This document shows, in pieces, positions 11,901 through 24,305 of a DNA stretch of 64,000 bases. A program made the position numbers and the translations under genes. The notes beneath the pieces were generated by a model. That model did no database searches. It was not told the origin of the DNA and saw nothing but the letters and a program-made list of their open reading frames with translations. Within the stretch, counting starts at the first letter, position 1. Every line of letters starts with the position of its first letter. Source of the DNA: Apoderus coryli (taxonomy: Eukaryota; Arthropoda; Insecta; Coleoptera; Attelabidae); NCBI GenBank assembly GCA_911728435.2, contig OU452199.1, positions 16,502,860-16,566,859 on the forward strand, in the 5' to 3' direction.

Positions 11901-12603
11901 ACTCGTCGCCGTTCTAGATCCACCACAAATTGCGAAATGTTACTTCAAAATAATAATAAATATAAAATAAATCAAACATAACGCTCAAAGAAATGTGTGA
12001 AAAATAAATAATATAAATTAAGTAGCTACTCTAAATACATATTCAGAAAGTAAAAAACAACAATAATGAATAACATTAAAATATTAACAATAGTTTGTGA
12101 TAACATTTAAATAGAAACAGTGCTTCCCTTGCATACATAAACATCACACGCGTCATAGGACATTAATAATAATAATAATAAACATATACATATATAAATT
12201 TCGGCATGCATAGGCATTCGTGCCACGGGGGCACCAGTGTATTTTTATTGTAAACAATACATGGGATTATTTTTTATAATGTCTCAGTTAAGAAAATTCA
12301 ACGAAAAGATAAACAGCTGATCAATTACGTCTAAAATGGAACTGTCATTTATTAGGACAATAAAAAAAAATAACAAATTTACTAGTAATAATTTCAATAT
12401 GTACCAAATATTTATTAAAAACATATAATAAATAAAAATAGCAACTGCTTGTGTAAGAGGAATAACTTGATTTCATACTATCATAAAAAATATAAAAACA
12501 ATTCATTCATTGACAGCCGCATCAATCATCATAACACCCTCGTATATCTCAAATGCTATACGGTGCAGTGTAACACAATGTTGCCACTTTGTTTCAACCA
12601 CCA
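8959..12603. other. Long gene-poor AT-rich stretch
   Basis: The stretch 9236-9420 is richer in CpG than its surroundings and lies just upstream of the exon candidate at 8895-8958. The stretch 9590-9800 contains many TAGGTA/TACCTA simple motifs. A trinucleotide AAT run at 12165-12182 could mark a minus-strand LINE 3' tail. No protein domain, tRNA or inverted-repeat element with two ends was found. Confidence 0.4.
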
Positions 12604-12891
12604 TTATTCCAAATTATAATTAAAAACGATTTTCAGTCGGATGAGTAGAATTATTTTAGCTGACCATAATCTAACCCAAAATGTAACCTTATCAATTTCT
12701 AAATATTCCGGAAATAAACTCCTCGAACCCCATTCCACCAATTTATAGTCTTTGAACCATTGCGGTTGGCATCCCTTACAAGACAAGTTTTCTTTACGCA
12801 GTCCAGTTTTGGCTTTGATAGTATTAAGCCATTTAAAAGATAATGGGAAGAGCATTTCCAAAATTGTGTTTATTGCCTGTTTTCCAACCAT
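12604..12891 (-). CDS. Unrecognised 95-codon reading frame
   Basis: The minus-strand frame reads from ATG at 12891 to the stop at 12604. The centre, about residues 25-70, is balanced in composition (KTGLRKENLSCKGCQPQWF, then VEWGSRSLFPEYLEIDKV). It has more W, C, P and G than random AT-rich readings here. That suggests a decayed coding fragment, but I do not recognise the family. No splice sites or poly(A) signal were identified around it. The overlapping 66-codon plus reading is its antisense shadow. Confidence 0.25.
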   Translation of the reverse strand: MVGKQAINTILEMLFPLSFKWLNTIKAKTGLRKENLSCKGCQPQWFKDYKLVEWGSRSLFPEYLEIDKVTFWVRLWSAKIILLIRLKIVFNYNLE

Positions 12892-14060
12892 TATAATTGC
12901 TAGCTGGATGCAGAGTTTTAGAAGACATCCACTAGGACCATACGCGAAATAAATAAAATGTTTCTAAAATAATGATAGATCTGTGGAAGTTAAAGAGAAA
13001 TTTTGCTATTAAATACATTTTTTTGGGGTTGGGTTAAGCATCAATTTAAAATTATTTTTAATAAATGTAATATAGTTTTTTTTAAGACATCTCTCATCAT
13101 CATGAGGTACTTTTTATCCTAATACAGAATGTGGCGTGTTGCCTATAAAAGTTTAGTCACTTGCCATTATTTAAATTGCTTTCGTATATATTTAATTTTA
13201 CAATTTCGGATAGATATTGAATTTACAATTTATCCAACTTTGTAAATCAAGCTAGGTGTTGTTAATGTCGTTCTCCTAGCAAATTTACTATACAGTATAA
13301 ACAATACCGTTATATTTTATGATACCTCCCGTCTCTAAGTTCAACTCGTTTGCTGGTTATTTAAAGTCAGGCAGCGTGAGACTGTCCGAATAAAGGAAGC
13401 GATCCCCGGATGTGTCCCGGAGGTCCCGTAACAAAGCACACTTTATTGCACCTGCAAAGTCCAGCTGGAGGACAATGCCATAGTGTGTATATTGCCATTA
13501 TGTAGGTTGCTGAATTTTTCATACTGTTGTGTTATCGTCTAAAAGTGATGCTAAATAATGTAGCCACTCCACTTTTGAATTGCATCGACTGCATTCTCAC
13601 GTGGAGAATACTAATGGAGATATAGCATTAATTTTACGATATAGGTACGTTGTGACATATTGCCATTTTTAATTAGCGTTTAATTTTTTTTTTTAGTATC
13701 CAGTTGTACCTATATGAAGAAATATAATTAAGGGTTTTGCTATGAATTGGTCCAGAGCCTACCACAAACCATGAAGCAGGTGGTCCAATATCTTAAGTTT
13801 GGTGGATGTTATATTTTCATTTATTACCTACTAAATACCTCTTAGTCCAAATTAAGTGATTTCTATTAATGAATTCATTTAAAGTTTAACTTTTTGAATT
13901 GTGTTAATAAAAACTATGATGTTGATGAATGAATTAAAAAACTTCGTTTATACTGAAGTCTAAAATGTATCTAATATTCACTGAATTTTTTTAGGGCAAT
14001 GGTTGTTCACATACACATAACGACCGGAAATTAAACCTGGGCCTCCACCTTCATTAAAAC
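12892..14060. other. No recognised gene
   Basis: The stretch 13370-13470 is locally GC-richer (GATCCCCGGATGTGTCCCGG) but open in no recognisable frame. The rest is AT-rich. The segment just before 14061 should hold the 5' part of the following LINE relic, but no RT fingers motif is readable there, so the LINE is 5'-truncated near this point. Confidence 0.4.
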
Positions 14061-15323
14061 AAAAAATCGCGAATCAATCAATAATTTCTTTAAGAATGCA
14101 TCTCATCCCTTACAATTCGGATTTGACGAAGGAAAAAGCACTAATGATGCCATAGCTCTTTTAACCGAAAAAATATATACTTCTTTAGATCAGGGACGAC
14201 CTTGTACGGGTCTGTTTATAGATCTGGCCAAGGCCTTTCATACTGTCAGTCATGAATTATTATTAAAAAAATTAGAGGAAATTCGTGTCAGAGGTCATGG
14301 TCTAGGTTTGTTCTCCAGCTACCTACATAACCGTAACCAAATGGTGAGGATAAATAATACACTAAGTAAATCTCTGCCTTGTTCTTATGGAATTCCTCAG
14401 GGAACAGTTATTGGTCCGATACTATTCAATATATATGTAAATTAGTTGCTGAGTCTTGATCTGCCGGGAAGTTTACTGTCATTCGCAGATGATACCGTAT
14501 TTTTCGTGGAAGGAGCATCATGGCAAGAGGTGGAAGACAAGGTAAAGATGGGGCTTCAGATAATAGTGCAATGGTTTGATAAATATCTCTTAACGATCAA
14601 CTTCCAAAAAACTGTTTATGTTCCATGTACCAATAGTGTAGCTACGCAAACCGAAACAAATAAGATCACCATTAATCTAATGCAGAGAGAGGCGAGTTTT
14701 GATGTGAGCAGGGCTGATCATGTTAAGTATCTCGGTATTATACTCGATCGGCATCTAAGATGGGATATTCATGTTCAAGCTCTGGTCAAAAAGATGCGTT
14801 CGTTTTTGTACATCTTTAAAAATACAAAAAAAAATTTTAACAGCAAAACAAAATCTCTCTTTGTATTATAGTTTAGTACAGTCCCTATTGTCCTATGGAA
14901 TTGTGGGTTGGGGTGGAGCATATAGAGCCAATGTAGCACCTTTGGTAATCGTACAAAAAAGAATATTAAAAATAATCTTTGATTTAGATATTCGATTCCC
15001 AACAGAAAATTTGTTTAAACTAGCTGATGTGTTGACCATAAGACAGTTGTTTTATAAGAGTGCTGTTCTCCAACTTAATAACTCGAAGAAATTTTTAGAG
15101 ACGCCAGACCACGGTTATTTAACTCGTGATAAGAAAAAAGAGATTATACGGGAACCTGCATGTAAAAAAACAATCGGGCAGAGGTCATTTACCTTTATTG
15201 GTCATAGGTCATAGGGTCTTTAATCAAATGCCAGTGGAATTGAAAAATAAAGCGAATTTAAAAAATTTTAAATCAAAACTTTCAAGTTGGTTGAGGGGTC
15301 AAAACATTGAGTTTATGAGTTGA
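14061..15323 (+). pseudogene. Non-LTR retrotransposon RT, C-terminal two thirds, frameshifted
   Basis: The RT palm and thumb are readable across four frame segments. Segment 1 (about 14061-14445) has FGFDEGKSTNDA, FIDLAKAFHTVSH and GIPQGTVIGPILFNIYV, ending in TAG at 14443. Segment 2 (14446-14871) has the catalytic FADDTVFF and then DHVKYLGIILD. A frameshift near 14868, in a run of A, leads to segment 3 with SYGIVGWGGAYR. A last shift near 15211 gives the C-terminal FNQMPVELKNK. Both Asp of the FADD box and the Asp of FIDLAKAF remain. The usual second Asp of AFD is His here. A 3' untranslated tail follows to about 15655. The 5' half and endonuclease are missing. Confidence 0.9.
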
Positions 15324-16236
15324 AGCTGCTTCTGTGTCTGTTTCCCTGTATCATCATTATACAGTTTGGTTACTTTATTTTATTTTAATATTTATTGTTT
15401 ATCTTTGAATAGGAATTTTCGTTACAATTATAATTTAAGTTTTTGTTACTAAGTAATTTTGAAAATATTAAGTTGAAGTAATTAAAAAGTGCGTGGAGAG
15501 TTTTTAGAGTGTCTGTAGGAGGTGGACAAACTTCGCAAAGTTTTTACATCCTGCAGGCACCATTCTCCCTCCCTATTATTTATTTATTTATACATCATTA
15601 GAGTAAGTTAATAATTTTGTTATATTATGTAATTTATGGAAATAAAAAAAAGATCTATTTTATAAATAATTAATATAATATGGAATTTTATTCAAGCACT
15701 ATAATTTCTTAACCCCTAGAAAAATACTTTCCTACACCGAATTTTAAAAGCGCTTTTAAAACTTATTTAAATGGGAAATTTTAAAAATTCGTCTTCAAGA
15801 TCTTCTTTTATCGCGAAAAGGCCTGTTTTACTGAACTATTTAAAAGCAGCCATCTTTATAATATTAAATTTGACAATTCGACTTTTATCCTGACATATTT
15901 CATAAAATTATTATTTTTCGTTGATATTTGTGTATAAGTTTAACACATACGTAATATACGTAGATTTTTAAGTAAACAGTGTTTTTCAATTTAGAGTTAG
16001 ATTTACGCTCTCTAGCAGACCTTCTAGAAAACTAAAATTATTTTCTTACTTGATTCTTAAACAAAAACCAACTCAACCTAAATTTGCGCTTTACTAAGCC
16101 TCGACTATAAAATGGGTTAGGAATTCTCCAGGTGTTAAATCTACCTGCTTTATTGCCTACGCGTTAAGAACATTTTCAAAAGAATGTGATACATAAGTGT
16201 AAATGGGAAACCCGAAAAGGCCAAGATATTTTTTAT
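15324..16236 (+). other. LINE 3' untranslated region, then unassigned sequence
   Basis: The stretch 15324-15655 follows the RT stop without break. It includes a GC-richer segment (15495-15570) and ends in GGAAATAAAAAAAAG, a plausible poly(A) signal and tail. Beyond 15655 the sequence is AT-rich with no motif I can name. Confidence 0.45.
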
Positions 16237-16349
16237 AAGGTTAAGTTAAGAAGTATAAATTAGGTTAAGTTAAGAAGTATAAACTTCAACTTCGCCATTT
16301 GTAAAATGTTTATTTTTACAATAAAGCCTTTTATTATTATTATTATTTA
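16237..16349 (+). mobile_element. LINE 3' tail with short tandem duplication
   Basis: The 22-base unit AGGTTAAGTTAAGAAGTATA.. occurs twice at 16238 and 16262. It is followed by ACAATAAAGCC and a (TTA)n tail at about 16329-16349. The layout matches the other LINE 3' ends in this window. No coding part remains attached. Confidence 0.5.
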
Positions 16350-17120
16350 TAAAAGTCCGGTAAAAGTTTTATTTTATAGTATGCAACTCATTTTAAAGAT
16401 TCACTATAATACAGTGCAGGGCTTTTTATATTAAAGTTCATTAAAATATTGTAGGTCTTGAAAAAATTGCACTGTAAAGAGTTTTTACTATATATAGTTT
16501 CACTATAAACAGTGTCGACTGTATATGGTTCAAGAAAAAAAAGGAAAAAAAATATAATTTTTCATAAAATTATGGAAATTTGCCAAATCTAAACTACTCC
16601 TATACAAATTATTGTTTAGGAGACTTCAATGGTAGCCTTCTAACGAGAATCACCCTCTACGTCTTCTATTAGAATTTGACGCCAGTACAAAATTTAACAT
16701 ATAATTAATAAATTCGGTAGGTACCTATTAAAATCGCATATAACTCGGAACTATTTTATTTTCTAAAATTACATAAAAGCCGAGACACGTCAGTTTTGGT
16801 TTATGTTTAGCAATTTTGTAGCCTACATATTTGCCGTCCCTATTTAGATCATGTTTGTTTCAAATTGCAACCCCTATTTATTAGCGCACTTTTCCGTTGC
16901 TGCTGTCAATTATGTGTCACATATGGGGGGTAACATAAGAAAATTTTTGAGAAAATGCCTTATCCACTTTTGAATGTGTCGCTTTGTGGTTAATGAAATA
17001 ACGAAAATACCTAATTAACTTTTTTGTCGGGAGAGAAGACGTGCAATGCTCGTTTGGGCAAAGGTTAACCCATTACCAAACAGTTAACCGTGCTCACTTT
17101 CAGCAACTGCTCTAGCTATC
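16350..17120. other. No recognised gene
   Basis: AT-rich sequence. A short G-run (ATGGGGGG) lies near 16924. The right part, 17040-17120, may hold the downstream inverted repeat of the transposase relic that follows, but no matching partner end was found beyond 17788. Confidence 0.35.
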
Positions 17121-17788
17121 TAGATTCTATGATCTCGGGAGTGATCAATTGCATCACGTTTTTAATGCCGTTCCTTATTTCATCTAAATTTTGTGGCTTA
17201 TTTAGATTAACACCGTTTTTGAGGATGTCCCGATAGAAACAGACTAAGGGGTTCAAACCGGGTCATCTCGCTGGTCACTTAATTTGACCCTTCGACCTAT
17301 ACAGCGATTGATAAAAACCCTATATAAATAATTTCTTACTACTCGAGCAAAATGTGGTGTCCTATCTTGCAGGAACCAGATCTGGGGATCAATAGTACGT
17401 GGCTGGGGTCCTGGGAAGAGTTGAACAAGAGAAGGGATGATTTCATTTTGCAGTAGTTCTAAGTAACCTTGTGGGTTAAGATCAATGAAGAACGGTCCTA
17501 TCATTGCATTTCGAACCTTGGCCACCCACCAACCATCAGTAACTTTCTGTGGATGTTGGGTATGCGTTTCTATGATTCAATTTGGATTTTGGTCGAACCA
17601 GTATTGACAGTTGCAGCTAGCAATACTTCTTCAATGCTGTGTATGCTTCCATTCTGACGCTATTTTACGATATTCTCATATTCCTGCTCATATATCTTTG
17701 TTTGGTTGGTCGGAAATAAATTCTTAGTGGTCAGCGCAGCTTGCTTGAGTACAGCTATGGAAATTTCGTATTCGAATATTTCTTCCAT
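17121..17788 (-). pseudogene. Tc1/mariner-superfamily transposase relic
   Basis: Reading the minus strand, the recognisable order is NPNxIIETHTQHPQKV, AMIGPFFIDLNPQGYLELL, IWFLQDRTPHFARVVRNYL and, after a frameshift near 17270, ARxPGLNPL and LNKPQNLDEI. This is the family of the intact transposase at 36560-37672. The second catalytic Asp (FLQD) is present. The third-Asp region (normally SPDLSPLD) reads GLNPLV, so activity is lost. The N-terminal ATG at 17788 gives a short reading with a stop before the HTH can be recognised. Terminal inverted repeats were not resolved. Confidence 0.8.
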
Positions 17789-18683
17789 CGTTGAATGTCA
17801 AACTAGTAATAAACAATGGGAGCGCTCATAGTTTTAGAATATCGGTGTGGTTGCTAGAGCATAAGCATGTAAGTACTTTCAAAAATATCAGCAGACCGTT
17901 AACTAGAGCGGTCATTAAAATCACCTTTTCGATTTCAATTTTGAGCATGTCATAGGAAAATAACCAAAAAGTACTTTACTATCGTTTATGTTATAGGGAA
18001 GTGAAGTAAATCTAATTTTATCAGTTTTATGTGGTTAAAATCTAAATATACTCGTAATTATGTATTTCTGTAACAAACTAATGGGTCAGTAATATATCAT
18101 CAATAACCACTTCAACATGTTCTCTAGTGTAAAAGAAAATAGATGTTTACCAAAGTGTTTATGTTTATAGGAATTTGTCCGAAAAACTACAAATTCTGAT
18201 ATTTATTAACATTTCTTTGAAAAATTCTGGATGTTAGTAGAATTCTCTGAGAATAGTGTATTTCTGGCAATCTAAATAGTTTTTTCTCAACTGCAGCGCA
18301 AATTTTTCATAACTCACCTTAAAACCAGTGGTAGGGGTGATCATTTCACCCCTTCATAATTATTTTTCAAAAGGAAATTAATATTGTTTGAAAAATTAAT
18401 TTAATAACAGTATCTAGTACTTCCTCCAAGATGTAGCATTCTCTTGTTTTTCATTAATTTAAATAATTAGATAAACATTTAAAATTTTCATATTTTTTGC
18501 GGGCCTGCAACTCCCTAAGCGTGAAGTTTTGACCTGATATTCATAAGGCAAACTGCTCTTTATTTTCAATAAAGAATCACTCCCCAAATTTTTTTAATTT
18601 GTTTTGCGACGAAAAATATTGACTATTAGATCTAAATAGAAGTATATACGAGTATACTAAATAAAATAAGATAATATATTATA
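17789..18683. other. No recognised gene
   Basis: AT-rich sequence with no motif, no inverted repeat pair and no ORF above noise. Confidence 0.4.
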
Positions 18684-19317
18684 CCGGATGGGTCAAAAAA
18701 ACGGAAACTTTGTAAATGCCTGTAACTCTTTACTAGTAAATCGATTTTCATGAACTTGGTCTCGCTAGATAGGCAATAGAATAGTCCGGATATCGAAATG
18801 GTGCCCTAGTTAAAATCCATGATGGCCGACGTCTTTAAACATGTCCCTTATTTCGGGTCAATTCTTTTTGAACAAAATTTGGTTCTTTCTTAACATTTTA
18901 AGACGTGAATCAAACAAATCGCTCCAGTGGCTACAAAGAAACTGTCCATTAAAAATATGCAGTTTTTGCTAAAAATAGCGTACCAATTAATATCTACCTT
19001 ATTAGTAGCCAGATTTTGACAAATTTGGTCTCGTTGAATAGGCAAAACATTTGGATTTTAAATTTCATGAATTGCAGAAAGAGCCACGTTTTTAACTTCT
19101 GTAGTAAATATCTCAATTTTCGAAAATGTTGTTCAAAAAGAGTTGACGTGAAATAAGGGGTATGTTTAAAGACGTTCGCTTACTTGAATTTTTATTTGGG
19201 TGCGATTTGGAAATCCATTCTATTGTCTATCTAACGATATCAAGCTTATGGAAATCGGTTTACTAGTAAAAAAGCTACAGACATTTAACTAAATTTACGT
19301 TTTTTTGGCCCACCCGA
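18684..19317. mobile_element. TA-flanked MITE with terminal inverted repeats over 100 bp
   Basis: The left end CCGGATGGGTCAAAAAAACG pairs with the right end, which on the opposite strand reads TCGGGTGGGCCAAAAAAACG. The similarity continues inward through CTAGTAAA-CGATTT-CAT and CTCGCTAGATAGGCAATAGA for more than 100 bases, with a second patch around TTTAAACATGTCCCTTATTTC. The element is 634 bp and is bordered by TA on both sides (18682-18683 and 19318-19319), the target preference of Tc1/mariner transposases. It has no coding capacity, so it would depend on a transposase elsewhere. Confidence 0.85.
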
Positions 19318-20265
19318 TATATATGATATGATAGTTTCTTGAAAATAAACAGTTGACCTAAAATACAATTTTAATGCTTACTCAAAAAAATACCTACATC
19401 GATAAAATATATATTTTTATAATGAGCACTGCTGGCATCCCTTAATTTTTATAGTAATTTCAGTTTGGTTATATTATTTCAATAGAGAAAGCGTTCTGTA
19501 TTATGCACATCAAAAATGACGTTATTATTCAGATAAAACTATAATTAAGTCATGATCCATGCATAATAACATCAGTCTGTTGCAGCCCACTCATAGAAAC
19601 CGTAAAATGTCTAGCGGAAGACCTCTAAAGAACTGAAACAATAAGACTTGGCCTAATTAATAGCGCGGTAGCGTAGTAAACGACAAGACGTCGGCAGTAA
19701 ATAATCGGTCGTCCTGCAGGGAAGCCTTCTGATTCGAGTACGGTGGTCCCCGGCCTGCCCAGTAGAGACAAATGAATTTGTAATTTCGCTGTTTATGTTT
19801 GGAAAAACGCCGATCCGACTATACGTTCAACTACATTTTGATACCGTATATCCGTCATGACTTGCACGTATTTAGTCTATTATGAAACAATAATTAAATC
19901 ATATTTGAAATATTAATAAATTATAGTGTATTTTAGATTTTCGTATCGCACATTCCGTCGATACATAATACATATAAAAAAATAATAATTCGTATTGGTA
20001 AATTATTATTATTTTATATCTACTACCTATCTGGTGAAATTTTAAACGCAATTTTCTCGAGATGAAAATTTCAAAAGTAAGCTATTGCTGTAAAAAGAGT
20101 AAAAAGTGCTTTCAAATAATTTACCACTCGACACCTACGGCTTTTTAAGAATTTGGTGGTTGTTTGCACCCCTTTCACAGGATAAAAACGATTTTAACTA
20201 AATAGGACTCCCCCAATTTCATATACCAGAATTCGCCTGAAATGGTCGAACTGTTTTGGGCGCTA
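19318..20265. other. Gene-poor; possible tRNA-like segment
   Basis: At about 19670-19745 a GC-richer segment has TAGCGTAGTAA, about 60 bases before GATTCGAGTAC. These are weak matches to the A and B boxes of RNA polymerase III promoters, so a decayed tRNA-derived SINE head is possible. No cloverleaf can be drawn. The remainder shows nothing. Confidence 0.25.
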
Positions 20266-20395
20266 TCGTGGAAGAATACATACAGACACACACAGACAGA
20301 CTTCTATCTGGAAATGGTCTTAGTCGCCACACGGGAGGTTATATCTGTGTTTATCTCATTTTCTTAGCGCGTTCACAATACTTTCCCTAGGTCGG
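20266..20395 (+). repeat. Dispersed repeat, copy 1 (inverted partner at 39048-39186)
   Basis: The copy runs from GTGGAAGAATACATACAGAC through CTGGAAATGGTCT and TTAGCGCGTT to CAATACTTTCCCT. The same order of blocks is present inverted at 39186-39048, with about 80% visible identity by eye in the shared blocks. Beyond GTGGAAGAATAC the two copies diverge at once, so this marks a shared end. The class is unknown. Confidence 0.75.
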
Positions 20396-22043
20396 GAAAG
20401 TAAAAGGAATTGAAGAGTACAGAATACATGTAAAGTAAATAATGTAGTAAAGCAAACCCATAAGTTGTTATGGAAATAAAGTGCAAGTAGCGGATATTTA
20501 ACATAAATTATATTAAAATCATAATAAGAACTTGTGTATCTTATTAATTTATTGCAACAATCTTTGAATATAATAAAGAAATCCGAAATTCTGAAAATAA
20601 CATAAGAAATATTCACAAAATATAGAATAGAAAATTCAAAGAACTTCTTTAGAGCAGAAAATAAACGACACTAGTTAATGTTTAGAAAAAGTAGTAAATC
20701 ACGAGGAACAAAACAACAACACAGCATTCAAAACTGCAGCATTAATTGAAGTTTCACAAACCCATGTACACCAACAGGTGTTTTAGAACAGTAAGAGAGG
20801 TATTATCACTGCTAAAGGTAGTAGGTTGATAGACGCTTTGCCAAAGGCATCTTCATTTAGAGCCTCCAAAAGAAGCCTAAGTTTTGTACTACGTGTATAA
20901 TAATAAATATAATGATCGATGACGATGACACTTGGCTATCGAGTAAAACTAACGAAAACAACGACAGTCTAAGCTTGCTTCAGATTTTGACACCGAATAT
21001 GTTAGGAAAAGAACAATGGCCATGCAAAACCCATCCGCAGCCTTACAAATAATTGTTAGAGCAAAAAAACCGAAAACGAGGGTGCCACTGAAGTGTGTAA
21101 CTGTCCATATTATTCGTTAAAATTTCTTGAAACGAGGGATTCTGTTTCTGTGTAGAATATCGTTGTATGTATGTATGTATGTTGTATAAAATATGCTTAC
21201 GAGCGTTAAATATTCTTAAAATGGTCGAACTGAAATGCTTTCCCAGCTAGTTTGCAGTGAATATAATGAAAGACTGCCTTAACTCTTTGTTTTGATCAGT
21301 TATGCCCTTTCCTGTAACATGGCAACTCGATTTAAAGGTTTAGGGAGTGCTGACTTGAGAAACATTTTTAGCATTCGTACATGATATTAATGTCACAGGG
21401 GAGTTGTTAAATCAGCTAGAGAAAGAACCACTTTAAGAACCAAGAAGTATCACACAGAAAGTACGATACAGTATCCAGAACATTCGAAAATGAAACTGCC
21501 CCAAGCTGTCAGAATTGTCCTTTCTAGGAGTTTCTGCGGTTATAACTACTTAAATGGGAAATCCACTAAAACCAACAATAATATGGGCTAATCTTAGGCT
21601 ATCTTCCCTCGTATGGAAAATTTATACTGTTTACTGAAATATTAAAATATATTTATGGTTAAAAATTCTGAAGCTAATGGAACCATACAATTGATCGATT
21701 TTTTTTAAATGCAATGGGCTACATAATATCCCTTCAATTAATAATCTTTGCCAATCCTGTGGTCCAGGTACTCGTTAGAATTGGATCTGTATCATTACTG
21801 TCAAAGTTTTCATCATATGGAAAAACTTTGTAGTCTGTGTAAGCAGCTAAAGTCCAGCAATGATTAATAAGATTATCTCGATACTTTTTGTTTGAATTTT
21901 GTCGGTTGGGAATGTTATGAATATCGTATGCCACCGAATTATTTTGTTAAACAAATTACAATAATAAACTTAAACTTAACTCTACAAATATACCTACTAT
22001 AAATTGACAAATAGGCATGATGCATAAAAAAAATTAATAATAG
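20396..22043. other. Mostly unassigned; small frames and a microsatellite
   Basis: A 46-codon plus frame at 20912-21052 begins MIDDDDTWLSSKTNEN and has a balanced composition, but no family is recognised. A (TGTA)n microsatellite occupies 21164-21183. A 66-codon minus frame at 21734-21934 is listed separately. Nothing else is supported. Confidence 0.35.
21734..21934 (-). CDS. Unrecognised 66-codon reading frame
   Basis: The minus-strand frame from ATG at 21934 to the stop at 21734 has a composition unlike random AT-rich sequence, for example NHCWTLAAYTDYKVFPYDEN followed by STWTTGLAKI. It has no motif I can name, no neighbour in the same direction, no signal peptide and no transmembrane segment. 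It could be a decayed exon or a transposon fragment. Confidence 0.22.
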   Translation of the reverse strand: MAYDIHNIPNRQNSNKKYRDNLINHCWTLAAYTDYKVFPYDENFDSNDTDPILTSTWTTGLAKIIN

Positions 22044-22539
22044 TGTAACGTTTTTCGTGGTTTGTAGTGTGAAATAATAACCCTCTTAATTTAAAATTAA
22101 TTTATTAACACTTAATAACTAAACACTAAAGAAACTAATAACATTAATGCACTAATAGGCCTGTATACTAATTTGCACTATTTATTTCTACTATTTATTT
22201 CTACTATTTATTTCACTATCCTCCCTGTTACATTGGCTCTATATATATATGGTTGGCCTTCTTTCTCAAACACTTCCAGTGAGTAGTCGATTTTCTACAA
22301 AATTCTGGCGCACGTACATGCATTCTATATCCGTACGGTAAGCGAGGCACATCCTACCAAATTAACACAGCGCTGCCCTGGACGAGGTCTGGCCTACTTA
22401 ATTTGTACAGAGTCGCCTCGCGTTTATCTGATTCGCGAGCTTCGAGAATAGATCATCTGATTACTATAGTATAGCCAACGCGGTGTTGCCTAATGTACTT
22501 ATCTCTCTAAACGTTGGGTACATTTTTATATTCGTCACA
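22044..22539. mobile_element. Solo LTR with ATAG target-site duplication
   Basis: The segment starts TGTAACG at 22044 and ends GTCACA at 22539, giving the TG...CA ends of retroviral-type LTRs. It is bordered on both sides by ATAG (22040-22043 and 22540-22543). A five-base AATAG duplication is equally possible if the last A is excluded. Length 496 bp. A TATATATATAT tract at 22233-22243, followed by CpG-rich sequence, fits a promoter within the LTR. No gag-pol sequence lies next to it, so it is best read as a solo LTR left by recombination. The superfamily (Gypsy or BEL) cannot be told from the LTR alone. Confidence 0.6.
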
Positions 22540-22872
22540 ATAGTAACGGGAATATTACAAGATTCAAAATTCTTTACGGATGTACTAGTAGTTTTGGCTC
22601 GTTGTTGTTGTGTTAATGATACAAATGTCTTAAGAATATGCATACATTTTCAGCCATATTAAATAATTCGTCTCTGTGTTAGTTGTTACTAAGTTGATAC
22701 GTATTTAGTACCGTGCGTTCGCGTTTTTTTATTTGTATAAACAATGAATTAGATAATTTGAATTAAATTTTGCTATGATAATGAAACAAAATGTATCAAT
22801 GTTTTACAAACGCCAAATATTGCTTGTAGTGAAACTTCTCTGAGCAAATAAAGGTGTCTGAGTGGTATACGC

Positions 22873-23256
22873 ACGATCTTCGAAATACCTACAACTAGAG
22901 AACTCGCTGATGATAGTGGCATTTCAACTGGCTTAGGCAGACATTTTGTTTTGGACATGGAACGTGTGTAAAAAAACTCTCGGATTTAAGGCAAAATAAA
23001 TTATGGCTTTTCCATGTTGCACACTTCAATGCTTCTACGCGAATTTTTGGCCAAACACTATAGTGTAATGATGTGCTACCCTCCATATTTGTCAGACCTC
23101 GGGTTACATTTTTCTGTTCGTAAACTCCAGAGAACCTTAAAGGGCAATATTTTAAGAAGCATATATAAAATTAAATGAGTACAGCTGAAAGAGCTAAACG
23201 CCAACGATTGAGTTCCGGAAGTGTTTCATAAATAAGAAGAAGCGATAGCATGCAGG
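22873..23256 (+). pseudogene. Mariner transposase relic, internally deleted
   Basis: Plus-strand blocks are in mariner order. The helix-turn-helix reads TTRELADDSGISTG (about 22894-22935), the region before the third catalytic residue reads YPPYLSDLGLHFSVRKLQ (about 23074-23127), and the tail reads VQLKELNAND (about 23180). Frame changes and stops are frequent. The part between the HTH and the second Asp is lost. YPPYLSDLGLHF corresponds to HPPYSPDLAPSDYHLF, and the catalytic Asp is replaced. It is clearly inactive. The terminal repeats are not visible. Confidence 0.65.
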
Positions 23257-24305
23257 TATATTATCTATTAAAAACTACTTGAAGGGGATAACATTTCTGT
23301 TGTGTAATTATTACGAGTCTAAATTATGATAGAATAATAAATTATCAAATTCAACTATCTCTTGGACTGTTTTTTTTTTGTTTGAAAGATATACTGTTTT
23401 GACATACTGTACAAGTATCATAGTTATTATACGCAGGATGCTGAGAGGAGCAGATTGGGCAATAAATATTGTTATAATGTCTTGATGGTGATTTTCAATG
23501 AGTAGAGCCTTGTGTATTCTTAAAGAAAAAAACTGATCTACTTCTTTTAATGTCATTTAACTTGATTTAAAAGTTCTCAATCCCCAACGAATGATAATTG
23601 TGATTTATATGATTAAGTAAGTTGCTCTTTATCACATTAAAATGAGATAAAAGAAGACTAATGTTCTCGTGATAAAATACAGTCATATGGAACTTTCAAA
23701 TGGAAATTGGCAGTAAGTATGTGGACAGTTTATCTAATCTAGCAACTGTTGCAATATAGTAAATCACGACGTGATGATCTCAACCGATTTTGTGGAAAGA
23801 ATCACAATTTTAGATTAGAGAACTTCTGAGCATATGGAGAATCAGTTCCTGAAGTAAGTTACTCCATTGTAAGCTATGGTAAAATACCACACTCCCAAGA
23901 ATTCGATAAAATCTAAAATTATATGTAGTTCCAACAAAATATTAAAACTTTTTGTTGCTATAGCATTACATTTCTTAGCTTTTGGGCATTTGTGATGATG
24001 AATGATTGGGAGCTTTATTGTTTTTCCTTAATATTTAGATATTTTATATATCTTGATAAAATTGAACGTTCAGTATCAATTTTTATTACTTTTTATATCA
24101 CGCTTATTCTTAAAATGCTAGGTTTTGGGAAAGAGAAATATCTTCATCAGACATAATTTTGCAAAAATTTCGTTAAATTTATAAACAACTTATTAATATG
24201 CTTTACTATATGTGATTTTTGAGATACTATTACGTATTAAATATATTAAAAGATATGCAAAATTACTATTTTATATTTTTAATATTATCTAATTTTACAA
24301 AGCAA
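23257..24305. other. No recognised gene
   Basis: AT-rich DNA between a mariner relic and a DNA transposon. The readings at 23311-23556 (-) have no motif. Confidence 0.4.

Noticed and set aside
12604..12891. Assigning a function to the 95-codon frame from its CKGC motif
   Set aside because: A single C-x2-C is insufficient to call a zinc-binding or redox protein, so it is left unrecognised.
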